Positions 52,290-61,830 of a stretch of 62,021 nucleotides of DNA are shown here, piece by piece. The stretch's first letter is position 1; each line of letters opens with the position of its first letter. Made by a program: the position numbers and the translations under genes. The notes beneath the pieces are model-generated. The model was not told the DNA's origin and ran no database searches. It was given only the letters and a program-made list of their open reading frames with translations. This DNA comes from Methanoculleus sp. MH98A (GTDB taxonomy: Archaea > Halobacteriota > Methanomicrobia > Methanomicrobiales > Methanoculleaceae): contig NZ_JMIO01000037.1 of assembly GCF_000691865.1 (NCBI RefSeq), positions 1-62,021 of the forward strand, in the 5' to 3' direction.

Positions 52290-53477
52290 ATGACGACCAT
52301 CGAACAGATTGCCCTGAGAACGATCCTGGATAGCCGCGGAAACGAGACCGTCGAGGCTGAAATCTACACGGATTGCGGCTTCGGGCGGGCTGCGGCACCC
52401 AGTGGTGCCAGCACCGGAACCTATGAAGCAAAGGTGCGGCCGCCGCGCGAGGCTGTCGAGGACGCGCGGAAAAACCTGATTCCATCGCTCATCGGTGAAG
52501 ACACCCGTGATCAGATCACGTTCGACGCACTGCTCAGAGAGAACGACGGAACAGCCGACTTCAGTTCGATCGGCGCAAACGTCGCCGTAGCACTCTCACT
52601 TGCGTGTGCAAAGGCGGCTGCGTCGTCTCTCGACCTGGAACTCTTCCGCTACCTCGGGGGCGCATTTGCCGCCGAGACGCCCCTGCCGCTCGGCAACGTC
52701 ATCGGCGGAGGCGCACACGCCCCCAACGCCACATCCATCCAGGAATTCCTGGTGGTTCCCACCGGGGCTTGCGGCGCGACGGAAGGCGTCTTCGTGAACG
52801 CTGCCGTTCACAGGACCGTGAAAAAGATGCTGCAGGAGCAGGGCAAACTCTCCGGGAAAGGAGATGAAGGCGCCTGGGCACCTGCCGTCTCCGACATTGA
52901 GGCGTTCGAGATCATCAGCGAGGCAATCGACACCGTCTCCGACGAGACGAATGTCGAGGTCCGGATGGGGATCGACGTGGCGGCAAGCGAACTCTGGAAC
53001 GGCGAGCAGTACCGCTACAAGGACGCGGCACGGAGCCGGGAGGACCAGGTCGCCTACATGGCGGATCTCGTCGACCGCTACAACCTCATCTACATCGAGG
53101 ACCCCCTCTTCGAGGAGGACTTCGAGGCGTTCGCCGACCTGACCGAACAGGTGGGCGACCGTTGCCTGATCTGCGGCGACGACCTCTTCGTGACCAACGT
53201 CGAGCGGATTACGAAGGGCACCGAGACGGGCGCGGCAAACTGCGTCCTGATCAAACCAAACCAGATAGGGACGCTCACCGATACCTTCGAGGCGATACGC
53301 CTCGCCCAGGAGAACGGTATGGAGACCGTCATGAGCCACCGTTCCGGAGAGACGACCGACGCGACGATAGCACACCTTGCAACCGCGTTCGGGTGCATCT
53401 TCCTCAAGACCGGCGTGGTCGGCGGTGAACGGATAGCCAAACTGAATGAACTGATTCGCATAGAGGAGCTGATCTAA
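52290..53477 (+). CDS. eno: Enolase
   Basis: Converts 2-phosphoglycerate to phosphoenolpyruvate, mainly in the gluconeogenic direction in methanogens. In 395 residues: [17 protein letters not shown] (about 8-24), [12 protein letters not shown], metal-ligand region [14 protein letters not shown] with its Asp, [19 protein letters not shown] with the catalytic Lys, and [16 protein letters not shown]. It is somewhat shorter than bacterial enolases. Its place between rpoK and rps2 is a common archaeal order. Confidence 0.97.
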   Translation: MTTIEQIALRTILDSRGNETVEAEIYTDCGFGRAAAPSGASTGTYEAKVRPPREAVEDARKNLIPSLIGEDTRDQITFDALLRENDGTADFSSIGANVAVALSLACAKAAASSLDLELFRYLGGAFAAETPLPLGNVIGGGAHAPNATSIQEFLVVPTGACGATEGVFVNAAVHRTVKKMLQEQGKLSGKGDEGAWAPAVSDIEAFEIISEAIDTVSDETNVEVRMGIDVAASELWNGEQYRYKDAARSREDQVAYMADLVDRYNLIYIEDPLFEEDFEAFADLTEQVGDRCLICGDDLFVTNVERITKGTETGAANCVLIKPNQIGTLTDTFEAIRLAQENGMETVMSHRSGETTDATIAHLATAFGCIFLKTGVVGGERIAKLNELIRIEELI

Positions 53478-53478
53478 C

Positions 53479-54096
53479 TTGACAGGAAACGAACTTGAGA
53501 TTGAACTGAAAGAACCGCTGTTGCCCGTTGAGGAATACCTCGCGGCAGGTGTGCACATCGGCACCCAGCAGAAGAGCAAGGACATGATGAAGTTCATCTA
53601 CCGCGTGCGCGGAGACGGACTCTATATCCTGGACATCCAGGCAACCGACGAACGGATCAAGACTGCTGCGAAGTTCCTTTCGCAATACGAGCCTTCGAAG
53701 ATCCTGGTCGTCACTTCCCGGCAGTACGGCCAGTACCCGGCAAAGAAGTTCGCCGACGCCGTCGGCGGCATGGCCGTCATCGGCCGGTTCATCCCCGGGA
53801 TGCTCACCAACCAGCGCTTACATGGCTTAAATAAGTACATCGAGCCAGACGTGGTCGTGGTGACCGACCCCATCGGCGACTCCCAGACGATCGCCGAGGC
53901 TGTCCAGGTGGGTATCCCGATCGTCGCTCTCTGTGACACCAACAACATGACGAAGTACGTCGATGTGGTCATCCCGACGAACAACAAGGGGCGGAAGGCG
54001 CTCTCGGTGGTCTACTACCTCCTGACAAAGGAACTGCTCCGCCTGCGCGGCGTGACCACATCGCTCACGCCCGAAGACTTTGAGACAGAGTTATAA
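53479..54096 (+). CDS. rps2: Small ribosomal subunit protein uS2
   Basis: A late-assembling small-subunit protein. The 205-residue archaeal form includes [20 protein letters not shown] (about 14-33), [19 protein letters not shown] and RFIPGMLTN followed by [20 protein letters not shown]. The start is TTG at 53479, one base after the eno stop, with gaggagctgat as ribosome site. Confidence 0.96.
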   Translation: MTGNELEIELKEPLLPVEEYLAAGVHIGTQQKSKDMMKFIYRVRGDGLYILDIQATDERIKTAAKFLSQYEPSKILVVTSRQYGQYPAKKFADAVGGMAVIGRFIPGMLTNQRLHGLNKYIEPDVVVVTDPIGDSQTIAEAVQVGIPIVALCDTNNMTKYVDVVIPTNNKGRKALSVVYYLLTKELLRLRGVTTSLTPEDFETEL

Positions 54097-54123
54097 GATC
54101 CGAAGCACAAGAGCTCAACCTTG

Positions 54124-54913
54124 ATGGATATGCGCCCATGCAGTGTAGCGGGAATGTTCTATCCTGCCGAGCCCAGGCATCTGGAGCAACTGCTGGAGAC
54201 ATTCTTCCAGAAGAAGGGTCCGGGGATTCAATCCCTGGGGCATCGTCTCTCCCCATGCAGGATACGTATACTCGGGGGAGACCGGAGCCTGTGCATTCTC
54301 TACCATACCACCTGATTTTGACGGCACGTTTCTGGTCATCGGCCCGAGTCATCGTGGGTACATGACCTGTGCCTCTGCCGTACCGTGGGAGACGCCGCTC
54401 GGGATCGTCGATGTCGATACGGAGTTCATCGACGCGATGGATATCGAGATAGACGAAGCATCGCACCGGAGCGAGCACTCGATCGAGGTGCAGATGCCGT
54501 TCATAAAATACCGGTTCCCGAGAGCAAGGGCCGCACCCGTTCTCATGGGAGAACAAACCTACGAGGCGGCAATAGGTCTCGCGGAGCACCTGCTCCAGGC
54601 AATCGAGCACACGAAGCGAGACGTACGGATCGTCGCCTCAAGCGACTTCTCCCATTACGTCCCGGACGAGGTGGCCCGCAAACAGGACCTCTACGCGATC
54701 GAGGCGCTCAAAACCCTGGACCTACCCGAGTTTTACCGGCGGCTCCAGGAGACACGTGCCACGGTCTGCGGCTACGGCCCGATCGCGACCATGTGCATCG
54801 CATGCCGGTCACTCGGTGCGACGAGAGGGGAACTCTTGCGGTATACGACCAGCGGCGATGTGACGGAGGATTACAATCAGGTAGTGGGGTATGCGGCGAT
54901 AGCGGTGGTGTGA
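54124..54913 (+). pseudogene. MEMO family protein with single-base frameshift
   Basis: The AMMECR1-linked MEMO family resembles extradiol dioxygenase class III folds; function in archaea is unknown. The first frame has RPCSVAGMFYPAEPRHLEQL, the conserved N-terminus. It leaves register in the run gggg at 54237-54240; with ggg the protein continues GIVSPHAGYVYSGETGACAF, then LVIGPSHRGY and ASSDFSHYVPDEVA, typical of the family, to the stop at 54911-54913 (about 262 residues). The gene sits between rps2 and mvk as in many archaea. A homopolymer sequencing error is more likely than true loss. Confidence 0.85.
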
Positions 54914-55783
54914 TTGGCAACGTGGAGCGCGCCGGGCAAGGTATTCCTGTTCGGCGAGCATGCAGTGGTCTACGGAAAACCGGGGGTCGCGATGGCGATC
55001 AAACCCCGTGTCTTCGTCACGGTGAGGAAATCCCGCAACCCGACACGTGCGAAGTCGCCCTACATCGACGAGTGTTTCAGGATGATGGGGGTCCGGGGCA
55101 GCGTCTACGTCCACTCCCAGCTCCAGAGTTCGTCGGGGCTCGGGTCGTCGGCCGCGGTGACGGTGGCAACGCTCTCTGCGATCAACGATGAGTTCAACCT
55201 CGGGCACACCCGCGAGTACGTCGCCGAGACGGCGTTCGCCATCGAAAAGAAGGTCCAGAAAGGGCGGGCAAGCCCCACCGACACCTACGTCTGTGCAAAC
55301 GGCGGGATGGTGCTCATCACGGGGAACTCCAAACGGAGACTGCCGCCCGAGAACCTGCAGGTCGTCGTGGGGAACACCCTGGTGCCGCACAGCACCGCGA
55401 AGATGGTGGAGCAGGTCGGGAACCTGCGGCGGAAGCACCCCGAAGTCGCGAATCCGATCCTGGATGCCATCGGGGCCGTGACGCTTGCAGCCCTCCATAA
55501 CATCGGCAACCCGAAAGAACTCGGGCAGTATATGGACATGAACCATGCCCTCCTGGAGGCGCTCGGCGTGGGGCACCCGGTGAGCAGCAAACTCGTGCTT
55601 GCGGCACGGGCAAGCGGGGCCTACGGCGCGAAGATCACGGGGGCCGGAGGCGGCGGGTGCATCATCGCCCTCTGCCCGCGGCGTGCGAAAAGCCGGGTTG
55701 CCGGGGCCATCGAGGCCTGCGAAGGAAGAGCAATCATCACGACGATAGATACGGACGGCGCGAGAAAAGAGAAGCATGACTGA
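54914..55783 (+). CDS. mvk: Mevalonate kinase
   Basis: Phosphorylates mevalonate with ATP, the entry to archaeal lipid synthesis. The 289-residue GHMP kinase has APGKVFLFGEHAVVYGKPGV (about 6-25), the ATP loop SSSGLGSSAAVTVATL (about 72-87), the catalytic Asp/Lys region RASPTDTYVCANGG, and the C-terminal motif KITGAGGGGCIIAL. The start is TTG directly after the MEMO stop. Its end overlaps ipk by 8 bases. Confidence 0.95.
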   Translation: MATWSAPGKVFLFGEHAVVYGKPGVAMAIKPRVFVTVRKSRNPTRAKSPYIDECFRMMGVRGSVYVHSQLQSSSGLGSSAAVTVATLSAINDEFNLGHTREYVAETAFAIEKKVQKGRASPTDTYVCANGGMVLITGNSKRRLPPENLQVVVGNTLVPHSTAKMVEQVGNLRRKHPEVANPILDAIGAVTLAALHNIGNPKELGQYMDMNHALLEALGVGHPVSSKLVLAARASGAYGAKITGAGGGGCIIALCPRRAKSRVAGAIEACEGRAIITTIDTDGARKEKHD

Positions 55784-56534
55784 GAGAGTGGTACTGAAAC
55801 TGGGGGGGAGCGTGATCACCGACAAGTCGGGAGAGTGCGTCATCGATCACGCCCGCCTGCGCGACATTGCGGAGGAACTCGCCGCACACCCAGAGACCGC
55901 TCTCGTGCTCGTCCACGGTGCGGGGTCATGCGGGCATCCCGAGGCCCGGCGTTACCGCATCAACGACGGCCTCACCGGAGATAACGTCCCCGGTGTCTAC
56001 GAGACGCATACCGCCGTCTCGAGCCTGAACGCGGCGGTCGTCGACGCCCTGCGGGACGCGGGGGTCGAGGCGATCGGCATCCACCCTCTCGACCTCGGCC
56101 TTGCCGAAGACGGGCGCCTGGTCTCGTTCGAGACCCGCCACATCGCCGAAATGACGGACCACGGCATTGTGCCCGTGCTGCACGGCGACGTGGTGATGGA
56201 CCGTCTCCGGGGCTCCTGCATCGTCTCGGGCGACCAGCTCGTGACCCGTCTTGCCGCCGCTCTCGCGAGCCGGCGCGTGGGCCTTGCAACGGATGTGACC
56301 GGGGTGCTGCAGAATGGGGTTGTCGTCCCGCGCATCGACCGGAGCACGGTAGAGTCGCTCGATGTCGGCGGATCGGGAAACACCGACGTGACCGGGGGCA
56401 TGCAAGGCAAGATTGCGGAGCTTCTGGCACTGGCCGATGCCGGCATCGATTCACACATCTTCCATGTCTCGAAGATCGGCCGGTTCCTGGACGGCACCGG
56501 GCATGGCGGAACAACGATAACCGCAAAGGAGTAA
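55776..56534 (+). CDS. ipk: Isopentenyl phosphate kinase
   Basis: Makes isopentenyl diphosphate from isopentenyl phosphate, the last kinase of the archaeal mevalonate branch. In 252 residues of amino-acid-kinase fold: VLKLGGSVITDKSG (about 5-18) binds phosphate, and VHGAGSCGHPEA carries the conserved substrate-binding His, with Cys where many members have Phe (GSFGH). VSGDQLVTRLAAAL and DVTGGMQGKIAEL complete the ATP site. It overlaps mvk and is followed 3 bases later by fni. Confidence 0.95.
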   Translation: MTERVVLKLGGSVITDKSGECVIDHARLRDIAEELAAHPETALVLVHGAGSCGHPEARRYRINDGLTGDNVPGVYETHTAVSSLNAAVVDALRDAGVEAIGIHPLDLGLAEDGRLVSFETRHIAEMTDHGIVPVLHGDVVMDRLRGSCIVSGDQLVTRLAAALASRRVGLATDVTGVLQNGVVVPRIDRSTVESLDVGGSGNTDVTGGMQGKIAELLALADAGIDSHIFHVSKIGRFLDGTGHGGTTITAKE

Positions 56535-56537
56535 ACC

Positions 56538-57590
56538 ATGAAGAAAGAGACCGCCACGTCCTCGAGAAAACGGGATCACCTGCAGATATGCTGCGACCAG
56601 CCCGTCGAGGCCGGCGACGCCGGATTCGGGGACGTGCGCCTGGTTCATAACGCTCTTCCTGAGTGCGATATGGACGCGATCGAGACGAAAACACGGTTCC
56701 TCGGTAGAGCACTCGGCTCCCCTCTCTTCATTGCAGCGATGACCGGAGGACATCCGGATACCCTCGAGGTGAACCGGCGGCTGGCACGTGCCGCCGAACG
56801 GTATAACCTCGGCATGGGTGTCGGTTCTCAGCGAGCGGCACTGGAGAAGCCCGAACTGGAGGGAAGTTTCACCGTCGTGCGGGAGGAAGCGCCGCATGCG
56901 TTCCTCTGCGCGAACCTGGGAATCATCCAGCTCCGCGACCACGGCATTGAGTGGGCGGAGCGGGCTGTCGAGATGATCGATGCACAGGCGATCGCCATCC
57001 ATATCAATTCGCTTCAGGAAGCGATTCAGCCGGAAGGCGATCACAACGCAGAGGGGTGCATCGAAGCGCTGCGCAACCTCTGCAACGAGTTCTCCTACCC
57101 CGTCATCGTGAAGGAGACGGGTTCCGGCATATCGGCCGGAACCGCAAGGGTTATCCGGGGTGCGGGAGCAAGCGCCATCGATATCGGGGGCTACGGAGGC
57201 ACGTCGTGGGCGAAGATAGAACGCCTGCGGGCGAGCGGCTCCGAACTCGCCGATCTCGGAGAGGCATTCCTCTCGTGGGGCATACCGACGGTGGTGAGCC
57301 TCCGCGAGGTGCGGACGGCAGGAAGCCCGATCATCGCGACGGGCGGACTGCGGTCGGGGATCGATATCGCGAAAGCCGTTGCTCTCGGGGCGGACCTCGG
57401 GGGCATGGCGCTCCCTCTCTTGAGACCGGCCATGGAGAGCGATGATACTCTCTCTGCGGCTATCGAGGCGATGCACCGCGAACTTCGCGTGGCGATGTTC
57501 CTGACGGGATCCAGGTCTATAGCGGATCTCCGGCACGCCAGGACGTATATAACCGGCCTAACCCGGCAAATGATTGAAAACAGCGATTAA
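56538..57590 (+). CDS. fni: Type 2 isopentenyl-diphosphate isomerase
   Basis: An FMN- and NADPH-dependent enzyme that interconverts isopentenyl and dimethylallyl diphosphate. The 350 residues form a TIM barrel: RKRDHLQICCDQPVEA (start), PLFIAAMTGGHPDTLEVNRR (about 55-74), MGVGSQRAALE, HINSLQEAIQPEGDHN with the catalytic Gln, IVKETGSGIS, DIGGYGGTSWAKIE and ATGGLRSGIDIAKA (FMN phosphate). Part of the mvk-ipk-fni-rnj-idsA run. Confidence 0.96.
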   Translation: MKKETATSSRKRDHLQICCDQPVEAGDAGFGDVRLVHNALPECDMDAIETKTRFLGRALGSPLFIAAMTGGHPDTLEVNRRLARAAERYNLGMGVGSQRAALEKPELEGSFTVVREEAPHAFLCANLGIIQLRDHGIEWAERAVEMIDAQAIAIHINSLQEAIQPEGDHNAEGCIEALRNLCNEFSYPVIVKETGSGISAGTARVIRGAGASAIDIGGYGGTSWAKIERLRASGSELADLGEAFLSWGIPTVVSLREVRTAGSPIIATGGLRSGIDIAKAVALGADLGGMALPLLRPAMESDDTLSAAIEAMHRELRVAMFLTGSRSIADLRHARTYITGLTRQMIENSD

Positions 57591-57617
57591 CAACGGAAAA
57601 CTCTACAAGGAGGCTAC

Positions 57618-58955
57618 ATGGATATTGAGATCATAGCAGTGGGCGGATATAACGAAGTCGGCAGAAATATGACTGCCGTCCGCTGCGGAAAAGAGATTGT
57701 CATCTTTGATATGGGTCTTAGACTCGACCAGGTGATGATCCACGAGGATGCTGATATCGAGAATATGCATTCCCTGGACCTGATCGAGATGAAGGCCATT
57801 CCTGATGACACCATCATGAATGCGGTCGAGGGGAGCGTCAAGGCTATCGTCTGTTCGCACGGACACCTTGACCATATCGGTGCGATCCCGAAACTGGCGC
57901 ACCGCTACAACGCCCCGATCATCAGCACGCCCTACACCTCGGAACTGATCAGGCAGCAGATCGCAGGCGAACAGAAGTTCGGGGTGAACAACAAGCTCTT
58001 TGCCCTGAAAGCCGGGCAGCGCTATACCATCTCCCCGCACCTGACACTTGAGTTCGTGCGTGCCCAGCACTCGATCATCGACACCATCTTTCCGGTCCTG
58101 CACACGCCGCGGGGCGCGGTCGTCTACGCAAACGACTTCAAACTCGACCGGACGCCGGTGCTCGGGGAGCCGCCGGACTTCGCCCGACTGCGGCAGATCG
58201 GGAAGGAGGGCGTCATCGCTCTCATCACGGAGAGTGTCAACATCGCCGACAAGGGGCGCTGCCCGAGCGAGAAGATCGCGCGGGATCTGGTGCGGGACAC
58301 CATCACCAGTTACGAGGACGACAAGAGTGCTCTCTTCGTCTCGACGTTCTCGTCGCACATCTCCCGTGTGAAGACCATCGCCGAATGTGCCCACGAGATC
58401 GGCAGAAAGCCGGTCCTGCTCGGGCGGTCGATGGAGCGCTACAGCTCGGCGGCCGAACAGCTCAAACTGGTCGGGTTCCCCGAGTCGCTCTCGATGTTCG
58501 GCAACCGCCGGACCGTTGATAGGACACTGCGGCGGATCATGAAGACCGGGAAGGACAAGTTCCTCCCGATCGTCACCGGCCACCAGGGCGAGTCGGGCGC
58601 CATCCTCACGAGGATCGTGATGGGCGATACTCCCTACAAGCTCGAGAAAGGCGACAAGATCCTCTTCTCGGCGAAGGTGATCCCGAACCCGATGAACTAC
58701 GGGCAGCGCTACCTGGTCGAGGCCCGTGCGAAGATGGCGGGCGTGCGGATCTTCGACGAACTGCACGTCTCCGGCCACGCCTACCGGGAGGACCACTACG
58801 AGTTCCTCCACCTCTTGAACCCGCAGCACGTCATTCCGTCGCACGGCGATATCGGAATGACCGGCGAGTACGCGAAGTTCGCGGAGGAGATCGGGTATAC
58901 GCTCGGCAACGACCTCCACATCATGAGGAACGGAAAGAGTATCCTGATAAAGTAG
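57618..58955 (+). CDS. rnj: RNase J family ribonuclease
   Basis: A metallo-beta-lactamase/beta-CASP ribonuclease, usually a 5'-3' exonuclease for mRNA decay in euryarchaea. The 445-residue product has GGYNEVGRNMTAV (about 8-20), metal motif SHGHLDHIGA (about 80-89), later ligands AQHSIIDT and YANDFKLD, and the beta-CASP end motifs VSGHAYREDHYEF and VIPSHGDIGM. aaggaggct precedes the ATG. Its place inside an isoprenoid gene run is conserved in related methanogens as far as I recall. Confidence 0.95.
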   Translation: MDIEIIAVGGYNEVGRNMTAVRCGKEIVIFDMGLRLDQVMIHEDADIENMHSLDLIEMKAIPDDTIMNAVEGSVKAIVCSHGHLDHIGAIPKLAHRYNAPIISTPYTSELIRQQIAGEQKFGVNNKLFALKAGQRYTISPHLTLEFVRAQHSIIDTIFPVLHTPRGAVVYANDFKLDRTPVLGEPPDFARLRQIGKEGVIALITESVNIADKGRCPSEKIARDLVRDTITSYEDDKSALFVSTFSSHISRVKTIAECAHEIGRKPVLLGRSMERYSSAAEQLKLVGFPESLSMFGNRRTVDRTLRRIMKTGKDKFLPIVTGHQGESGAILTRIVMGDTPYKLEKGDKILFSAKVIPNPMNYGQRYLVEARAKMAGVRIFDELHVSGHAYREDHYEFLHLLNPQHVIPSHGDIGMTGEYAKFAEEIGYTLGNDLHIMRNGKSILIK

Positions 58956-58965
58956 GAGAGAGTGC

Positions 58966-59931
58966 ATGACGACGCTTGAAGACTACCTGGAGATGAATAC
59001 CGAGCGGATAGACAAGGCGCTCCACCGTTACTTCGGAGATGTCCACGGCGACCTCTTCCGGGCGAGCGCCCACCTGCTGCTTGCGGGCGGCAAGCGCCTC
59101 CGCCCGGCGGTCGTCATCCTCGCTGCGGATGCGGTGAGAAAGGGGAGCTCCGACGACCTGCTCCCGGCGGCCCTTTCGCTCGAACTGACCCACAACTTCA
59201 CCCTCATCCACGACGACATCATGGACGGCGACGCCGCCCGGCGCGGCGTGCCGACGGTGCATACGGTCTGGGACGAGCCGACGGCGATTCTTGCCGGGGA
59301 CGTCCTCTACGCGAAGGCGTTCGAGTTCATCTGCTTCTCGGAAGCCGCGGACGCCGCCAAGATCCGGGCGGTGAAGATGCTTGCCCGGACGTGCACCGAT
59401 ATCTGCGATGGGCAGAGCATGGACATGGCGTTCGAGAAGCGCGACGACGTCCTGGAGATGGAGTACCTGGAGATGGTCAGCAAGAAGACCGGCGTCCTCT
59501 ACGGGGCATCCGCCGCCATCGGCGGAATCCTTGCCGGAGCGAGTCCCGTCCAGGCCGACGCCCTCTACCAGTACGGGGTGAACAGCGGTATCGCGTTCCA
59601 GATCCAGGACGATCTCATCGATCTCCTTGTGAGCAGCGAAGCGAGCGGCAAGGACCGGGCGTCGGACATCCGGGAAGGGAAGCAGACCCTGATCGCCATC
59701 CGGGCACGCGAGAAGGGGATCGACCTCGCCCCGTACCGGAGAGAACTCTCCGGTGCCGAGATCGACGATCTGATCACCCGGCTCCGGGAGGCCGGGGTCA
59801 TCGACCAGGTCAGGGCGGTCGCCGTCGAACGGGCCGCCGTCGCGAAACAGGCGCTCTCGGTTCTCCCGGACACGGAGGAGAGGCGGCTTCTTGAGGAGAT
59901 CGCCGATTTCTTCATCGCTCGAGGCAACTGA
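58966..59931 (+). CDS. idsA: Geranylgeranyl/farnesyl diphosphate synthase
   Basis: A trans-prenyltransferase making the C15/C20 diphosphates for archaeal ether lipids. In 321 residues: LLLAGGKRLRPAVVILAADA (about 37-56), first Asp-rich motif IHDDIMDGD (about 83-91), second motif FQIQDDLIDL (about 210-219), and GKDRASDIREGKQTL. ggagagagtg precedes the ATG at 58966. Its product is the likely primer for the cis-prenyltransferase pair at 36713-38086. Confidence 0.95.
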   Translation: MTTLEDYLEMNTERIDKALHRYFGDVHGDLFRASAHLLLAGGKRLRPAVVILAADAVRKGSSDDLLPAALSLELTHNFTLIHDDIMDGDAARRGVPTVHTVWDEPTAILAGDVLYAKAFEFICFSEAADAAKIRAVKMLARTCTDICDGQSMDMAFEKRDDVLEMEYLEMVSKKTGVLYGASAAIGGILAGASPVQADALYQYGVNSGIAFQIQDDLIDLLVSSEASGKDRASDIREGKQTLIAIRAREKGIDLAPYRRELSGAEIDDLITRLREAGVIDQVRAVAVERAAVAKQALSVLPDTEERRLLEEIADFFIARGN

Positions 59932-59935
59932 TACC

Positions 59936-61621
59936 ATGGACGCCGATATCGAGCATCTGCTCTTTATCTACGCTCTGCAGAACGCGGTGAAGCACGATAG
60001 CGCCCCGAAGAGCGGGACGGTCATCGGCACGGTGCTCGGCAAGCACCCCGAGTTCCGGAGCCGTGCACGGGAGATCGGGGCGCTCGCGGGGAAGGCGGTC
60101 GCACAGGTGGCGCAGATGAGCGCGGCGGAGAGGAAGAGCCGGCTCAAAGAACTCGCGCCCGAACTTCTCGCGGAACTCACCGAGACGCACGAACACGTCC
60201 GGGAACTCCCCGCCCTCGAGGGGGCGGAGAACGGCGTGGTGATGCGGTTCGCGCCGAACCCGAGCGGGCCGCTCCACCTCGGGCATGCCCGCGCCTCCAT
60301 CTTAAACGACTACTACGTCAAACGCTACGGCGGCCGGTACGTTCTCCGCGTCGAGGATACCGACCCGAAACGGGTCGATCCCGATGCATACGCGATGGTG
60401 CTCGAGGACGTCGAGTGGCTGGGGCTCGGGATCACCGATATCGTCTACCAGAGCGACCGCCTTGATATCTACTACGATTGGTGCAGGAAACTCATCGAAC
60501 TCGGCGGCGCCTACGTCTGCGTCTGCGACTCCGAACGCTTCCGCGAACTCAAACTCAAGGGGAAGGCATGCCCCTGCCGGGAGAGGACCGTGGAGGAGAA
60601 CCTGGAACTCTGGCAGCAGATGCTTGATGGGGAGTTCTACGAGGGCGACGCGACCGTCCGGGTGAAGACGGATCTCGCCCACCCCGATCCGGCGATGCGG
60701 GACTACTCCGCGATGCGGATCGTGAACGCGCCTCTCCACCCGCGGGTGGACGCTACGGTCTTTCCGCTGATGAACTTCTCGGTCGCGGTGGACGACCACC
60801 TCCTCGGGATCACCCACGTCATCCGCGGCAAGGACCACATCGCGAACACGAGACGGCAGCGCTACATCTTCGACTACTTCAACTGGAAGCCGCCGGTTTA
60901 CCGCCACTACGGCCGGATGGGGATATCGGGCGTCGTCCTCTCGACGTCGGGGATGCGCGAAGGGATTAAGAGCGGTCTCTACACCGGCTGGGACGACATC
61001 CATCTCGGGACGATGCGGGCGATCGCGCGCCGCGGCATCGAGCCGGAGGCCGTCCGGAACGCCATGGTCGATATCGGGATCGGGGAGACCGACATATCGT
61101 TCTCGTGGGAGAACCTCTACTCCCGGAACAAGGAACTCGTCGATCCAAGGGCGAACCGCTACTTCTTCGTCCCCGACCCGGTCGAGGTGACCGTCGAGGG
61201 CGCCCCGCGCCGCGAGGCCCACGCAGCCCTCCATCCGAACGATCCCTCCCGGGGGGTCCGCACCCTTATCGCCGAGGGAGCGATCCTCCTCCCGCGGGCG
61301 GATATCGAAGGGCGGAGCATGGTCCGCCTAAAAGACCTCTACAACGTGAAGATCGCGTGGGACGGCAATACGCCGCGGGTATCCTACGCGGGCGACTCGC
61401 TCGAGGAGGCCCGGCGCGAGAAGGCGCCGATCATCCAGTGGCTGCCGGCGGACGCGAAACTCCCCTGCATACTTCTCCGGCAGGACGAGAACCTCGAAGG
61501 GTTCTGCGAGCCGCCGGTCGCCGGGGAGACCGGCAGCGTCGTCCAGTTCGAGCGGATCGGGTTTGCCCGGATCGATTCGACGGACGGCGGCCGGGTGAGC
61601 GCCTACTTCGCGCACCGGTGA
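59936..61621 (+). CDS. gltX: Glutamyl-tRNA synthetase (archaeal type)
   Basis: A non-discriminating archaeal GluRS that charges tRNA-Glu and, together with an amidotransferase, supplies Gln-tRNA. The 561-residue product has an N-terminal helical extension (about 1-95), the HIGH-type motif in FAPNPSGPLHLGHARAS, Zn/acceptor region CVCDSERFRELKLKGKACPC, the class-defining VVLSTSGMREGI in place of KMSKS, and a beta-barrel anticodon domain of the GlnRS type. ATG 59936 lies 4 bases after the idsA stop. Confidence 0.96.
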   Translation: MDADIEHLLFIYALQNAVKHDSAPKSGTVIGTVLGKHPEFRSRAREIGALAGKAVAQVAQMSAAERKSRLKELAPELLAELTETHEHVRELPALEGAENGVVMRFAPNPSGPLHLGHARASILNDYYVKRYGGRYVLRVEDTDPKRVDPDAYAMVLEDVEWLGLGITDIVYQSDRLDIYYDWCRKLIELGGAYVCVCDSERFRELKLKGKACPCRERTVEENLELWQQMLDGEFYEGDATVRVKTDLAHPDPAMRDYSAMRIVNAPLHPRVDATVFPLMNFSVAVDDHLLGITHVIRGKDHIANTRRQRYIFDYFNWKPPVYRHYGRMGISGVVLSTSGMREGIKSGLYTGWDDIHLGTMRAIARRGIEPEAVRNAMVDIGIGETDISFSWENLYSRNKELVDPRANRYFFVPDPVEVTVEGAPRREAHAALHPNDPSRGVRTLIAEGAILLPRADIEGRSMVRLKDLYNVKIAWDGNTPRVSYAGDSLEEARREKAPIIQWLPADAKLPCILLRQDENLEGFCEPPVAGETGSVVQFERIGFARIDSTDGGRVSAYFAHR

Positions 61622-61624
61622 AGC

Positions 61625-61830
61625 CGGTTCGCCGGACGGGGTAGGGACCCCCTTCTCCATACAACCTTTTTGAAACGACCAGTCGAGCGAGGGCGACCCA
61701 CTTCCGCGTTGGAGACAGGGGAGGGGGGTTGCACCCCCCTCGAAGACCGAAGGTCTTCTCATGCTCACTACGTTCGCACTTCAAAGGCCTTCGGCCTTCT
61801 CGTGCTCCGTTCCTGTCGGAACATCGCACC
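61625..61830. repeat. Non-coding island D of dispersed hairpin repeats
   Basis: No gene follows gltX. The island has gagacag followed by an aggggggt-tgc-acccccct palindrome (61722-61740), then gaagacc-gaa-ggtcttc (61742-61758) and aaggcc-ttc-ggcctt (61784-61798). It passes directly into the 37-bp tandem array. Confidence 0.7.
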
